A DNA stretch of 64,000 nt, taken from NCBI GenBank assembly GCA_023269675.1, contig JAHFSX010000018.1, positions 52,558-116,557 of the forward strand, in the 5' to 3' direction. The notes beneath the pieces are model-generated. The model saw only the letters and a list, made by a program, of their open reading frames with translations. It ran no database searches and had not been told where the DNA came from. Position 1 is the stretch's first letter. Each line of letters begins with the position of its first letter. The position numbers and the translations under genes are program-made. Positions 40,389 through 50,823 of the stretch are shown here, in pieces. This DNA is from Verrucomicrobiota bacterium. GTDB taxonomy: Bacteria; Verrucomicrobiota; Kiritimatiellia; RFP12; UBA1067.

Positions 40389-41246
40389 TCAGAAACGGTA
40401 GGCGGGGTTATCAGGAGCGAAGTCGGCTTCAGTCAGCTCGGCGTTCAGTTTGATATTCTCGTACCCGTAGGTTTCGAACAGCTGGTCGTCCCAGTCGTAA
40501 ATGCGCACCTTGACCAGAAGCCTGCTCGCCAGGTCCTGGTTGATGATCAACCGGTAGGCGTCGTACCCCTTCGCCTTGCACTTAGGAAACACAATTTCCA
40601 GAAGTTGTGTCTTGCGGTCGAGCAGCGTTTCCTCCCCGCGCTCAATGAGGCTGAATTCTCCGACCTTGCTCGCCTTATGAACGTTCGTCGCGACGGCCTT
40701 CACGATATAGCCAAGCCCGATATCCGTGAACGGATGAAGGTTGTGCTCCATCAGGGCCGGATGCGTGGGTTCCAGGTTCCTCGTGATGAAGCCGAACAGC
40801 CCTCCCCTGTGAACCCGTGCCAGGTTTCCGTTCCAGCCTTCCACGTAGAGCAATTCGCTTCCCTTGTACGGTTCCGCGATCCACTCGAGGTACAGGCTGA
40901 AAGGGCTCCTGAACTTCATGAGCATGGTCTCTTCTCGAAGAAGCTTCCCGTTAACCCGCTGCTGCTTGTGGAAGACGGCCGTATAGCCCGTCACCCGGCT
41001 GTAGGCAGCCTCCGCGTCATTGAGCCACTTTTCGGGATCAGTCGGAACCAGCGCACGTCCCGTGGCCGGCATCATCAAAGCAATGACAAAAAAAGCCGGA
41101 CAGAGAATATTGACCAGCTTCTTCTTAAAGGCCGCAGGAACTCCGCGAGTTCCCCCGAACCGCCATGTTGGGGAAGGTTCCCAGAACATACTTGGGCTTC
41201 GCCTTGAAAGGGACAAACGTGCTTGGAGGTCAGAGACCGGGGACAA
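40389..41246 (-). CDS. DUF1571-like / outer-membrane lipoprotein-sorting-like protein
   Basis: WLNDAEAAYSRVTGYTAVFHKQQRVNGKLLREETMLMKFRSPFSLYLEW...; the start codon may be internal. Confidence 0.65.
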   Translation of the reverse strand: MSPVSDLQARLSLSRRSPSMFWEPSPTWRFGGTRGVPAAFKKKLVNILCPAFFVIALMMPATGRALVPTDPEKWLNDAEAAYSRVTGYTAVFHKQQRVNGKLLREETMLMKFRSPFSLYLEWIAEPYKGSELLYVEGWNGNLARVHRGGLFGFITRNLEPTHPALMEHNLHPFTDIGLGYIVKAVATNVHKASKVGEFSLIERGEETLLDRKTQLLEIVFPKCKAKGYDAYRLIINQDLASRLLVKVRIYDWDDQLFETYGYENIKLNAELTEADFAPDNPAYRF

Positions 41247-41326
41247 CCCGGTCTCAACAGTGCTGTAGACGATAGCACTTGGGTCGCGGCTTGTCGAGCG
41301 GGCTGCCGCCTGGTCTTGAGGGAGGG

Positions 41327-41362
41327 GTGCGATTCAGTTTCGTTGAAACTGAGTCGCACCAA
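41327..41362. repeat. Palindromic repeat family B, copy 3
   Basis: GGTGCGATTCAGTTTCGTTGAAACTGAGTCGCACC followed by AAGGAGCATTGAGGA. Confidence 0.75.
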
Positions 41363-41592
41363 GGAGCATTGAGGATATGATCCATAGCCGCGACGTCTGA
41401 AAGATTCCGTCAGGCGCGGACCTGTTTCCCGCGGCACTCGCCTAAGTAGGTTTCCTACGAGATGTTCGGGTTTGCCGGGTATGGACCCGAACTGCCATCT
41501 GACTTAGAATAACACCATTCATGCGTAAGGCTAAGCCTGTTCGCCGTCGCGCCAGAAGACGACACCCGCGAGCCCCCGCTGGAGGATTGGCT

Positions 41593-42786
41593 ATGTTGAA
41601 AGTGCTTTGCATCATCGGTACCCGCCCGGAGGCGATCAAGATGGCCCCGGTGATCCGAGAGCTGGGCAAACACCCGGCGCAGATTCAAACCGTTGTCTGT
41701 TCCACGGGCCAGCACCGGCAAATGTTGGACGCCGCCCTGAGCCTGTTCGGCATACGTCCGGACGTCGAGCTGTCCGTCATGCAGGCGAACCAGTCCCTCG
41801 CCGGCTTGACCGCGCGGCTCCTGGAAGCGATCGACCGGGTCCTGCTGGATGTGCAGCCTGACTGGGTGTTGGCGCAAGGCGACACCACCACGGTTCTGGC
41901 GGCGGCCATGGCCGCCTTCTACCGGCACATCCGCTTCGGCCATGTGGAAGCGGGGTTGCGCACGAACAACACGCAGCACCCGTTTCCCGAGGAGATCAAC
42001 CGGCGGATGGCGGACGGCATGACCGACCTGCTGTTCGCGCCGACGGTAACCAGCCGCAGCAACCTTCTCCGGGAGCACTACGCCGCCGAAAAGATCATTG
42101 TCACCGGCAACACCGTCATCGACGCGCTGGAAATGGTCGCGGCCATGGCTTATGACTGGGACGGCGGCCCGCTGGCAGGACTTCCGGCGGACCAGCGCCT
42201 GGTCCTGGTGACGGCGCATCGCCGCGAGAGCACCTGCGGCGAGGGCGGCCCCTTCCGTGAGATCTGTCTCGCCATCCGCGACTTGGCCGAGCACTACGCC
42301 GACAACGGCACCCACTTCGTCTATCCGGTCCACCTCAACCCGGCCGTGCGGCGGCACGTCCAAGAAATCCTGGTTCCGGCACGCAACATCAGCCTGCTGG
42401 AGCCGCTGGACTACCTGTCGCTGGTGCAGTTGATGAAACGGTGCAGCCTGGTCATCACCGACTCGGGAGGCATCCAGGAGGAAGCCCCGGGGCTGGGCAT
42501 CCCGGTCTTGGTCATGCGCGAGACCACGGAACGGCCGGAGGGGCTGTCCGAGGGTGTCGTCAAACTGGTCGGCACCTCACGCCAACGGATCCGCACGGAG
42601 AGCATGACCGTGCTGGACAGCCCCGCGGCACACCAGGCGATGGCGCGGTCCGTCAACCCTTACGGCGACGGGAAAGCGTCCGCACGCATCGTGTCGGCCC
42701 TGCTGAAACCGCCCCGCGCACGCCGGCCCTCCGCTGGCACCGCGGTTTCGGGCGGCAAGCGCAGGGTCGTCCGGAGGCCGTCATGA
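41593..42786 (+). CDS. wecB: UDP-N-acetylglucosamine 2-epimerase (non-hydrolyzing)
   Basis: MLKVLCIIGTRPEAIKMAPVI, QGDTTTVLAAAMAAFY, HVEAGLRT, TDSGGIQEEAP. Confidence 0.95.
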   Translation: MLKVLCIIGTRPEAIKMAPVIRELGKHPAQIQTVVCSTGQHRQMLDAALSLFGIRPDVELSVMQANQSLAGLTARLLEAIDRVLLDVQPDWVLAQGDTTTVLAAAMAAFYRHIRFGHVEAGLRTNNTQHPFPEEINRRMADGMTDLLFAPTVTSRSNLLREHYAAEKIIVTGNTVIDALEMVAAMAYDWDGGPLAGLPADQRLVLVTAHRRESTCGEGGPFREICLAIRDLAEHYADNGTHFVYPVHLNPAVRRHVQEILVPARNISLLEPLDYLSLVQLMKRCSLVITDSGGIQEEAPGLGIPVLVMRETTERPEGLSEGVVKLVGTSRQRIRTESMTVLDSPAAHQAMARSVNPYGDGKASARIVSALLKPPRARRPSAGTAVSGGKRRVVRRPS

Positions 42787-44336
42787 GCATGTGGCCGGCC
42801 CTCCCGCTCGCGCTGCCGCTTCTAGCAAGCCCGCAGATAGCAGATGGCGCGGACTGGCAGGCTTGGATCGTGCGGCTGCTGATCGCCCTGTTCCTCTTGG
42901 GGATGATCCAATCGGGTTACACCTGCTGGCTGGCACGGCGGACGATCCGCACGCAGATCGACGCTCCCAAACCCACGCTGACCGAGGTGACGGACCTGGC
43001 CGCCGGGCAAGGCCGCCCGCTTCCGTTCATCGCCATCCTCGTGCCGGCCCGCGACGAGGCGGCGGTCATCCACAACACACTCGCCCGGCTTTCGCAGCTG
43101 GATTATCCCCGCGACCGTTACGCGGTGGTTGTGATTGTGGATGCGCGCGAGCAGCCTGCCGACGGCGGAGCGACGACGCGACAGATCGCCGAGGCAGTCG
43201 GCCGCACCTGGCGGCAAGGCTTGGACCAGCCGCTCCTCCGCGTGCTCGAGGTTCCGGACGCCTACGGCGGCAAGTTCGGCGATCCGCGGCCGACCCACGC
43301 ACGCTCGACGAAAGGACGCGCGCTGAATTACGCCCTCGAACATGTCCGCGAGGACGCGCACCTGTCGCGGGCGGACATGCTGGGCCTGCTGGACGCCGAT
43401 GGACGGCTGCACCCGGCGGTGCTGCGCGAGGTCGCCTGGAAAGTGCTGAGCACCGGGAGCCGGCTGCTGCAGGGGCCGGTTTTTCAGGTGTCCAACCTTC
43501 AAGCCGTCGGGCTGATCGGCAAAGCCGCCGGCATCGAACTGTCGATCTATCACCTGACCACGCTGGCCCGGCAACTGCTCAGCTGCCGCAAAACCGCCCG
43601 GTTCCTGGCCGGCACAAACTACTTTATCGAGAGCCGTCTGATGATGGCGGTGGGCGGATGGGACGACACCGCGCTGGTGGAGGACGCCGAGCTGGGACTG
43701 CGCGTGTTTCTTTTTGACAAGGTGGTGCCCCACTGGCTCTCGTGCCACGAGATCGAACAGACCCCGCCGGACCAGGCCAGCTATCTCCGCCAACGCCACC
43801 GCTGGGCGCTGGGTCATCTTCAGCTGCTGCCGGTGATCCGGCGTTCGACCCTGCCCTGGCCAGCTAAGCTGCAGCTGCAGGTCCGCGTGTTGCATGCCCT
43901 GTGGATGTGTCCGTTCGACCTCGGCCTGCCGGTGTTGTCATGGACGGCGCTGGCACTGGGCTGGGCCACCACATCGTCGCCCACGCTGAACGGCGTGATG
44001 GTCAGCCTGTCGTTCGGCTCGCTGTTCGTGTGGGACTATTTCGGCCGGGGGGCCAGGATGCTCAACCCCCACCGGACGCGGCCGGCCGGCCGGCTGTCAA
44101 ACGGCTGGCTTTCCGTCCAGTTTGTCGCAGCCATGCCCTGGCTGATGGTGATACAGGCCGTGCCGCGGATCACCGCTCTGACCTGCTATCTGGCCGGCCA
44201 GAAGAACCCCGCCTGGAGCAAAACCCCGCGGACGGCCGAGGCGCGGCAGGCGATGCCGATGGCGACTCTTGTTTTACGCGGGGGCGACGTGACGGCGGAA
44301 ACGCAACGCGGCGGCCAGACAGCAACGGGGAGCTAA
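42783..44336 (+). CDS. Family 2 membrane glycosyltransferase
   Basis: PFIAILVPARDEAAVIHNTL, LLDADGRLHP, EDAELGLRVF, QRHRWALG; overlaps wecB by ATGA. Confidence 0.9.
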   Translation: MSMWPALPLALPLLASPQIADGADWQAWIVRLLIALFLLGMIQSGYTCWLARRTIRTQIDAPKPTLTEVTDLAAGQGRPLPFIAILVPARDEAAVIHNTLARLSQLDYPRDRYAVVVIVDAREQPADGGATTRQIAEAVGRTWRQGLDQPLLRVLEVPDAYGGKFGDPRPTHARSTKGRALNYALEHVREDAHLSRADMLGLLDADGRLHPAVLREVAWKVLSTGSRLLQGPVFQVSNLQAVGLIGKAAGIELSIYHLTTLARQLLSCRKTARFLAGTNYFIESRLMMAVGGWDDTALVEDAELGLRVFLFDKVVPHWLSCHEIEQTPPDQASYLRQRHRWALGHLQLLPVIRRSTLPWPAKLQLQVRVLHALWMCPFDLGLPVLSWTALALGWATTSSPTLNGVMVSLSFGSLFVWDYFGRGARMLNPHRTRPAGRLSNGWLSVQFVAAMPWLMVIQAVPRITALTCYLAGQKNPAWSKTPRTAEARQAMPMATLVLRGGDVTAETQRGGQTATGS

Positions 44337-44339
44337 CGC

Positions 44340-46193
44340 ATGTCAAAGTGGATGCCACCCATCGTAGCGATCGCGCTCGGCGCCGCACGGTGCCTGTGCT
44401 GGGCCGGGAGCGAGGGCCTGCCGGCGGTCGGTCCGGCCGCGCAGATCTCTGCCGAGGCCACGCCCATGAAGGCGGTCCTGCTGGTCAACGACGAGCTGGA
44501 CCGGTACAGCGAAGGCCGCAGCCGCCTGGCCAACCTGCTGGACGGGATGGGCCTGCCGTTCGAGCTCTGCCGGCATGACGGTCTCGGCCAGCGGCGTTTG
44601 GACGACATCCAGCTCATCATCGTGGCCCCCACGGCGCAGGCCGCGCTGACACTGGACGAAGCCTCCGAGGCCAGCCTGATCAAGGCCTTGGCCCGCGGCG
44701 TCAACATCCTGTGGGTCGGCCCCGGGATCTGGGGCACGTTCAAGACCACCAACCTGGCCGACGCCTTCGGGCTGCGCTATGCCGGCCAAGGCTGGAACAG
44801 CGACTTCGACGTCGGTGCGGCGGAGTTCACGGATCTGGACGGCGCACGTGCGCGGCTGACCGTTTACAAAGAGATGATCTATAATGTCCAGCCCGCCGCG
44901 GCAACGGTCGAACACCGGTTTCTCGACGGCCGCGAAGCCCGTTCGGAAAAGCCCTTCGTCACCAGCCGCCGCCTGCCGGGCGGCGGCCAAGCCGTCTACA
45001 TCGCCCTGCAACTGCTGAGCTTCTGGAAAGCGGAGGAGTCGGCCGATGTCTTCGCCCGCGCCGAGGTGCTGGCCAAATATATCCGCCGGCTGGTGTCGCA
45101 AGGCATCGTCGCCAAACATGCCGTCCGCGACGGCCGGGACGCCGTGCTCATCCTGCGGCTGGAGGACTACGTGCCCGGCGGCTCGCAGATGGCCCACACG
45201 GACAAAGCGTGGCTGGCGCGCATGCAGCGGCTGCTGGCGCTGACGCGGCAGGAGCACGTGCCGTTGAACATCGCCATGATCCCGAAGTTCCGTGACCCGT
45301 ACCGGGGCGAGGCCCACGATTGGGGATCGGACGACCCGTCCATCCGGACGCTGCGGCGCCTGGCCCAAGAGGCCTTCGACTGCGGCGGCACCCCCATCGT
45401 CCATGGGTACTATCACCAGATCGGCGCAGGCCCGAACAGCTACAGCGGCGACGACTGGGAAATGTGGGATCCTCAAACGCGGAAATTCCTGTCCGCCGAC
45501 CAACAGCAACGCATCACGGACGGCGCCTTCGCCGAGGCCGCCCGGCAGTGGCGGATCCTCCCCGCCGTCTGGGAGACGCCGCACTACATCGGCAATGCGG
45601 ACACCGCCCGCGCCGCCCGCCAAAGCGGTTTCCTGTACGTCACCGAGTCCGACACCAAACTGTTCCCCAACCGCGACGGCTACATGGGCGCGGCCAGCGG
45701 CCGGGTGCTGAACATTCCGGAAACCGCGTTCAACTACCCCAAGGACCCCGACGAGATCGGCCGGTCAGGCACGCTCCGCCAGAACGGCATGCTGCCGCGG
45801 TTTGTCCGGATGAACGGGCTCCTCTACTTCTTTTACCACAACATGTCGATCCACCAGGAACGGGCACTGGAGAACCTGCTGACGGCGGCGCGGCATTACG
45901 ACCTGTGGAAGCCGGGGCTGGAGGCCTACGCGCGTTTCTGGGAGGCCCGCCAGCAGGTCAGCGTCAAATCATCCGTCAGGACCGCCGCCCGGCAGATCGA
46001 CACTCGGGTCGAAAAGCCCTTCGACGGCTTTACGCTGGCGGTCCGGCTGCCGGACGGCGCCCGTCCGTCCGGCGTGCTGATCGACGGAAAAACGGCGGAC
46101 TGCAAGACGCGGTGCAGCGACGGGGTCTGGTTTGTCTACCCGGTCCTGCCGGCTGCGGAAGCCGTCCAGGTCACGGTACGTTACCTTCGATAG
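44340..46193 (+). CDS. DUF2334 (polysaccharide-deacetylase-like) protein
   Basis: VLILRLEDYVPGG, LNIAMIPKFRDP, IVHGYYHQIG, WETPHYIGN. Confidence 0.8.
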   Translation: MSKWMPPIVAIALGAARCLCWAGSEGLPAVGPAAQISAEATPMKAVLLVNDELDRYSEGRSRLANLLDGMGLPFELCRHDGLGQRRLDDIQLIIVAPTAQAALTLDEASEASLIKALARGVNILWVGPGIWGTFKTTNLADAFGLRYAGQGWNSDFDVGAAEFTDLDGARARLTVYKEMIYNVQPAAATVEHRFLDGREARSEKPFVTSRRLPGGGQAVYIALQLLSFWKAEESADVFARAEVLAKYIRRLVSQGIVAKHAVRDGRDAVLILRLEDYVPGGSQMAHTDKAWLARMQRLLALTRQEHVPLNIAMIPKFRDPYRGEAHDWGSDDPSIRTLRRLAQEAFDCGGTPIVHGYYHQIGAGPNSYSGDDWEMWDPQTRKFLSADQQQRITDGAFAEAARQWRILPAVWETPHYIGNADTARAARQSGFLYVTESDTKLFPNRDGYMGAASGRVLNIPETAFNYPKDPDEIGRSGTLRQNGMLPRFVRMNGLLYFFYHNMSIHQERALENLLTAARHYDLWKPGLEAYARFWEARQQVSVKSSVRTAARQIDTRVEKPFDGFTLAVRLPDGARPSGVLIDGKTADCKTRCSDGVWFVYPVLPAAEAVQVTVRYLR

Positions 46194-47403
46194 CAGGCGT
46201 CCGTGCGGCGGCTGAGTTCGAGCGGGCCGCGGCCCGGGCGTCCGCAAAGCTCACATACTCGTCGAAGAGCCGGGAGGCGGCGCCCCCGGCGGACGGCCGC
46301 ATGTAGTCGAAGTAGCTGTAAGCCAGCAACCGCCGCTTGAACGCTCCCAGCAGGTCGAGCTGTTGCCGCACGCGCGCAAACTCGGCGGGCTCGGCCTTGA
46401 AGCCTCCCTCGTCGATCGGCTGGCCGTGCGTCTGGGCAAACACCTCGCCCACCAGCCATACATCGGTGCCGACCTCGCCCGCCAAGGCGCACAGCGCGTC
46501 GATCAAAGGCGCGACGCTCGGCCAGGGAGCCTTCCGCGCCAGACCGGCGCCGTCCTGGAAAACCAGCACATCAACCCCGGACTCCCGCAAAAACAGCGTC
46601 CACCAGGTCACGAAATGCACAAGGTTGGCGCGGTCGCGGTCGGTGTAACCGGAAGCCATGATCGGTTTGAGCGCGTCCAGCGCGTTCAGGTGGCCCGTCA
46701 GCGCGCCGAAGAAGGACCGCACCTCAGCGCCGCAATCGCCCTCCGCGCCGACGTCGGTGATCTCGTGCGGGATGTACCACCCGTAGAAGCAGCGATGCCC
46801 GCGGAGCAGAGGGTAAAGGCGGGTGGCCAGCTGCCGGTTGCGCGCCAGTTCCTCCCGCATGTAAGGCGCCCGGAAACAATCGGCCTTCCACCAGCTCTTG
46901 CGGAGCGAAAGCCCGACGCACAGATCCATCCCGGCCGCGTCGGCGGCAGCGACAACCCGGTCGAGGGGGCTGGTGCGGTCGGGCCCCGGCGCCGTGAAAT
47001 CCAGTTCGTCATACTGCGTCCACTGGACCACCACCATCTTCATGCCTGCGCGCCGCAGCTGCGCGAATTCCGCCGCCCACCGCTCCTGCGCCCACGTCGT
47101 GTGCTCCTGCCAGAGCTGCAGAAACGTGCCTTCGAACGCCTCGCCGACAAACAGCCCCTCGTTCGGCGAGGGCGGCGGACCTTGCCGCAGCGCGCCCTCC
47201 TGTCGCGGCGCGCCAGCCGGCGGCTGCAACGCCAACGCCGGCGCGCCGCCGCCGCACCGTTTCCAGCAGGCCAGCCCGGCGACGGCGACGAAGGCAACCA
47301 GCGCGGCGACAGCCAGACCGGCGGCGGGCTTGCCGATACGCAGCCGCTTTTCGGGCGGACCGGGCACGCGCCCGTCGGAGCCGGATTGACTTGGCGTTTT
47401 CAT
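46171..47403 (-). CDS. DUF4434-like secreted/anchored protein (putative glycoside hydrolase fold)
   Basis: AEFAQLRRAGMKMVVVQWTQYDELDFTAPG...GWYIPHEITDVG; N-terminal TM anchor. Confidence 0.7.
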   Translation of the reverse strand: MKTPSQSGSDGRVPGPPEKRLRIGKPAAGLAVAALVAFVAVAGLACWKRCGGGAPALALQPPAGAPRQEGALRQGPPPSPNEGLFVGEAFEGTFLQLWQEHTTWAQERWAAEFAQLRRAGMKMVVVQWTQYDELDFTAPGPDRTSPLDRVVAAADAAGMDLCVGLSLRKSWWKADCFRAPYMREELARNRQLATRLYPLLRGHRCFYGWYIPHEITDVGAEGDCGAEVRSFFGALTGHLNALDALKPIMASGYTDRDRANLVHFVTWWTLFLRESGVDVLVFQDGAGLARKAPWPSVAPLIDALCALAGEVGTDVWLVGEVFAQTHGQPIDEGGFKAEPAEFARVRQQLDLLGAFKRRLLAYSYFDYMRPSAGGAASRLFDEYVSFADARAAARSNSAAARTPAIEGNVP

Positions 47404-47565
47404 GTTGGGTAGATTGCCAAACAAGTGCGGATGCGTCAAGCATGCGGTCGGAGGCCGGCGGGTTCTTTTATTGCTTGTATGCGGTTCGGGGTTGATCTAC
47501 CCTAATGATGCGATTTTTATCTGTGTCGACCTTCCTGATGTTTCATACGAAAGGGGTCTGCCAGC

Positions 47566-49380
47566 ATGAGCAAGAGCAAATCGGTGGTCACGGAAATCTG
47601 CAACCGCTACGGGAATACCCGCGTCCGGCTCATGGACATCGTGCGCGACGTGCAGCAGGAGCTGGGACACGTCCCGCGCGAGGCCTTCGACCTCATCGCG
47701 AAGGGCGCCCACACGCACCGGGTGGAGGTCGAAAGCGTGATCTCCTTCTACGCCTTTCTTTCCGAGCGGAAAAAAGGCGACGTGGTGATCCGGCTCTGCG
47801 ACGACATCATCGACCGCTATCAGGGCGGCGAGGCCGTGGCCGAGGCGCTGACCCGGGCCCTGGGCATCGGCTTTAACGAGACCACGTCCGACGGCCGGGT
47901 CACCCTGGAAAAGACGCCCTCCATCGGGATGAGCGACCAGGCCCCTGCCATGATGGTGAACGACGTGATGGTGACCCGTCTCACGCCGGAGCTCATTCCG
48001 GGCCTGGTCGCGAAACTGCGCCAGACCAACGACCCCCAGTCGCTGGTGGAGTCGTACGGAGACGGCAACAATGCGCACGCGCTGATCCGCTCCATGGTCT
48101 GCAACAACATCCGCGAGAGCGGCGCGGTGATCCTGGCCGACTACAAGCGGGAGAGAGGGCTGCGCAAGGCTCTGACCGAAACCCCCGCGGACGTGATCGC
48201 CGACGTCAAGGCCTCCGGGCTGCGCGGGCGCGGCGGCGCGGGCTTTCTGACGGGCCTGAAATGGGAGCTGACCCGCGAGTCGCCCGGCGCCGAAAAGTTC
48301 GTGCTCTGCAACGCCGACGAGGGCGAGCCCGGCACCTTCAAGGACCGCGTGCTGCTGACGGAGCGGGCGGACCTGATGATCGAGGGCATGACGATTGCCG
48401 GCTACGCCACCGGGGCCGAGACCGGCATCATCTACCTGCGCGGGGAGTACGCCTATCTGCGGCCCTATCTCGAGGACGTCCTGAACCGGCGCCGCGCCGG
48501 CAAGCTGCTGGGAAACGGCATTCTCGGCAACGCGGAGTTTCATTTCGACGTCCGCATCCAGATGGGCGCGGGCGCCTATATCTGCGGCGAGGAGACCTCG
48601 CTGATCAGCTCGTGCGAAGGCACGCGCGGCGACCCGAGCGACCGCACGCCCTTCCCCGTGGCCAAAGGGTATCTGGTTTCGCCGACGGCGGTGAACAACG
48701 TGGAGACCTACTGCTGCGCGGCCCGCATCATGGACCAGGGCGCAGGCTGGTTCGCCGCCATCGGGACCCAGCGCAGCACGGGCACCAAGCTGCTGAGCGT
48801 GTGCGGCGACTGCGCGCGACCGGGCATCTACGAGGTCCCGTTCGGCACGACCCTGCGCGAGGTGCTCAGGCGCGCCGGGGCCGAAAACACGGCGGCCGTC
48901 CAGGTGGGCGGGCCGTCCGGCCAGATGGTCGGACCGGCGCAGTTCGACCAGGGGATCAGCTATGAGGAGCTCGCCACGGGCGGCTCCATGATGGTGTTCA
49001 GCAACGACCGCGACATCCTCGAGATCGTGGAGGCCTTCATGGAGTTCTTCGTGAAGGAGAGCTGCGGGTACTGCGTGCCGTGCCGCGTCGGCAACGTCCT
49101 GCTGAAAAGCCGGATCGAGCGCATCCGCCAGGGCGACGGCGCGCCCGCCGATCTGGCCTATCTGAAAAAGCTCGGCGAAAGCGTCAAGCGCATGAGCCGC
49201 TGCGGCCTCGGGCAGACCTCGCCCAACCCGATCCTCACGTCCCTGAAGAATTTCCAGCCCGTGTACAACGCCCTGGTGCGGGAGGACAAGACCGGCCTGC
49301 AGAAATCCTTCCACATCATGCGGGCCGTCGAAGAGGCGAGCGTGATCGCCGGACGCCGTTCGGAGGTTTTCCACGCGTAA
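47566..49380 (+). CDS. hoxF: NAD-reducing hydrogenase diaphorase large subunit HoxF (with N-terminal HoxE/NuoE-like domain)
   Basis: GRGGAGFLTGLKW, CNADEGEPGTFKDR, ESCGYCVPCRVGN, SRCGLGQTSPNPILTSL. Confidence 0.92.
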   Translation: MSKSKSVVTEICNRYGNTRVRLMDIVRDVQQELGHVPREAFDLIAKGAHTHRVEVESVISFYAFLSERKKGDVVIRLCDDIIDRYQGGEAVAEALTRALGIGFNETTSDGRVTLEKTPSIGMSDQAPAMMVNDVMVTRLTPELIPGLVAKLRQTNDPQSLVESYGDGNNAHALIRSMVCNNIRESGAVILADYKRERGLRKALTETPADVIADVKASGLRGRGGAGFLTGLKWELTRESPGAEKFVLCNADEGEPGTFKDRVLLTERADLMIEGMTIAGYATGAETGIIYLRGEYAYLRPYLEDVLNRRRAGKLLGNGILGNAEFHFDVRIQMGAGAYICGEETSLISSCEGTRGDPSDRTPFPVAKGYLVSPTAVNNVETYCCAARIMDQGAGWFAAIGTQRSTGTKLLSVCGDCARPGIYEVPFGTTLREVLRRAGAENTAAVQVGGPSGQMVGPAQFDQGISYEELATGGSMMVFSNDRDILEIVEAFMEFFVKESCGYCVPCRVGNVLLKSRIERIRQGDGAPADLAYLKKLGESVKRMSRCGLGQTSPNPILTSLKNFQPVYNALVREDKTGLQKSFHIMRAVEEASVIAGRRSEVFHA

Positions 49381-49391
49381 GGGAGTGCGCC

Positions 49392-50102
49392 ATGAACAAA
49401 TCCATTCATCTCACGATCGACGGCAAGCCCGTCGAGGCCAAGCACGGGCAGACCATCATGCAGGCCGCCGACGCGGCGGGCATTTATATTCCGCGGCTGT
49501 GCTCCCACCCCGATTTGCGGCCGATCGGCAGCTGCCGCGTCTGCACGGTGATCGTGGACGGGCGTCCCCAGGCCGCCTGCGTGAAGCCGGCCATGGACGG
49601 CATGGTGATCGAGAACGACACGCCCGAGCTGCTGCAGCACCGCCGGAACATCATCGACATGATGTTCGTCGAGGGCAACCACTTCTGCATGTTCTGCGAG
49701 AAGAGCGGCAACTGCGAGCTGCAGGCCATGGCCTACCGCTTCGGCATCACCGCGCCGCAGTACCCCTTCCAGTTCCCGGAGAAGGCGGTCGACGCCTCCC
49801 ACCCGGACATCATGCTGGACCACAACCGCTGCATCATGTGCGCCCGCTGCGTGCGCGCCTCGCAGGAGCTGGACGGCAAGAACGTGTTCCAGGCCATCGG
49901 GCGGGGCTTCCACCGCAAGATCGGCGTCGACGGCGAAAAGGCGCTGGCCGACACGGACATGGCGGTCGGCGACCGGTCGGCGGACGTCTGTCCGGTCGGG
50001 TGCATCATCAAGAAGCGGATCGGCTTCCGGACCGCGATCGGCCGGCGCCTTTACGACCGGCAGCCGATCGGCTCCGACATCGAAGCGAACGCCACACCCT
50101 GA
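49392..50102 (+). CDS. hoxU: NAD-reducing hydrogenase diaphorase small subunit HoxU
   Basis: 2Fe-2S CSHPDLRPIGSCRVC, HFCMFCEKSGNCELQ, CIMCARCVRA, ADVCPVGCI. Confidence 0.92.
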   Translation: MNKSIHLTIDGKPVEAKHGQTIMQAADAAGIYIPRLCSHPDLRPIGSCRVCTVIVDGRPQAACVKPAMDGMVIENDTPELLQHRRNIIDMMFVEGNHFCMFCEKSGNCELQAMAYRFGITAPQYPFQFPEKAVDASHPDIMLDHNRCIMCARCVRASQELDGKNVFQAIGRGFHRKIGVDGEKALADTDMAVGDRSADVCPVGCIIKKRIGFRTAIGRRLYDRQPIGSDIEANATP

Positions 50103-50122
50103 TTTCGAGGAGGGCTCACCCC

Positions 50123-50668
50123 ATGTCAAAACCACGCGTCGCCACAACCTCTTTGGCCGGATGCTTCGGCTGCCACATGTCCCTGCTCGACATCGACGAG
50201 CGCATCCTGAGCCTGATCGAGCGGGTCGATTTCGACCGGTCGCCGATCGACGACATCAAGCACATCTCCCAACGCTGCGCCATCGGCCTGATCGAGGGCG
50301 GGTGCTGCAACGAGGAGAACGTGCGCGTGCTGTACGAGTTCCGCAAGAACTGCGACCTCCTGATCTCCGTCGGCGACTGCGCGACCATGGGCGGCATTCC
50401 GGCCCTGCGCAACAACATCCCGCTGCAGGAGTGCATCGACGAGGCCTACCGCACCGGCGTCACGGTTTACAACCCCGACGACATCACGCCGCAGGATCCG
50501 GAAATCCCCCTGCTGCTGAACCGGGTCTACCCCTGCCACGAGGTGGTGAAGATCGACTACTTTCTGCCCGGCTGCCCGCCCTCGGCTGACACCCTGTGGG
50601 CGGCGCTCACGGCGCTGCTCTCGGGCCAGCCGTTGGAGCTGCCGTACGAGCTTCTGAAATACGACTGA
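50123..50668 (+). CDS. hoxY: [NiFe] hydrogenase small subunit HoxY
   Basis: TSLAGCFGCHMSLLDID, EGGCCNEEN, VGDCATMGGIPALRN, LPGCPPSADT. Confidence 0.93.
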   Translation: MSKPRVATTSLAGCFGCHMSLLDIDERILSLIERVDFDRSPIDDIKHISQRCAIGLIEGGCCNEENVRVLYEFRKNCDLLISVGDCATMGGIPALRNNIPLQECIDEAYRTGVTVYNPDDITPQDPEIPLLLNRVYPCHEVVKIDYFLPGCPPSADTLWAALTALLSGQPLELPYELLKYD

Positions 50669-50823
50669 ACATGAATCGGGTGAGGTTTTTTTTGCGGTTT
50701 AGCCTGTTAGTCGATTAGGCCTGAATCAACGTGTTACACACCTGCTTTCTGTAGTTTTCTACGGACTACCTAACAGCCTAACTGCCTAACAGCCTGCCCC
50801 CTCAGGGGGCAACGGGAGGCACC

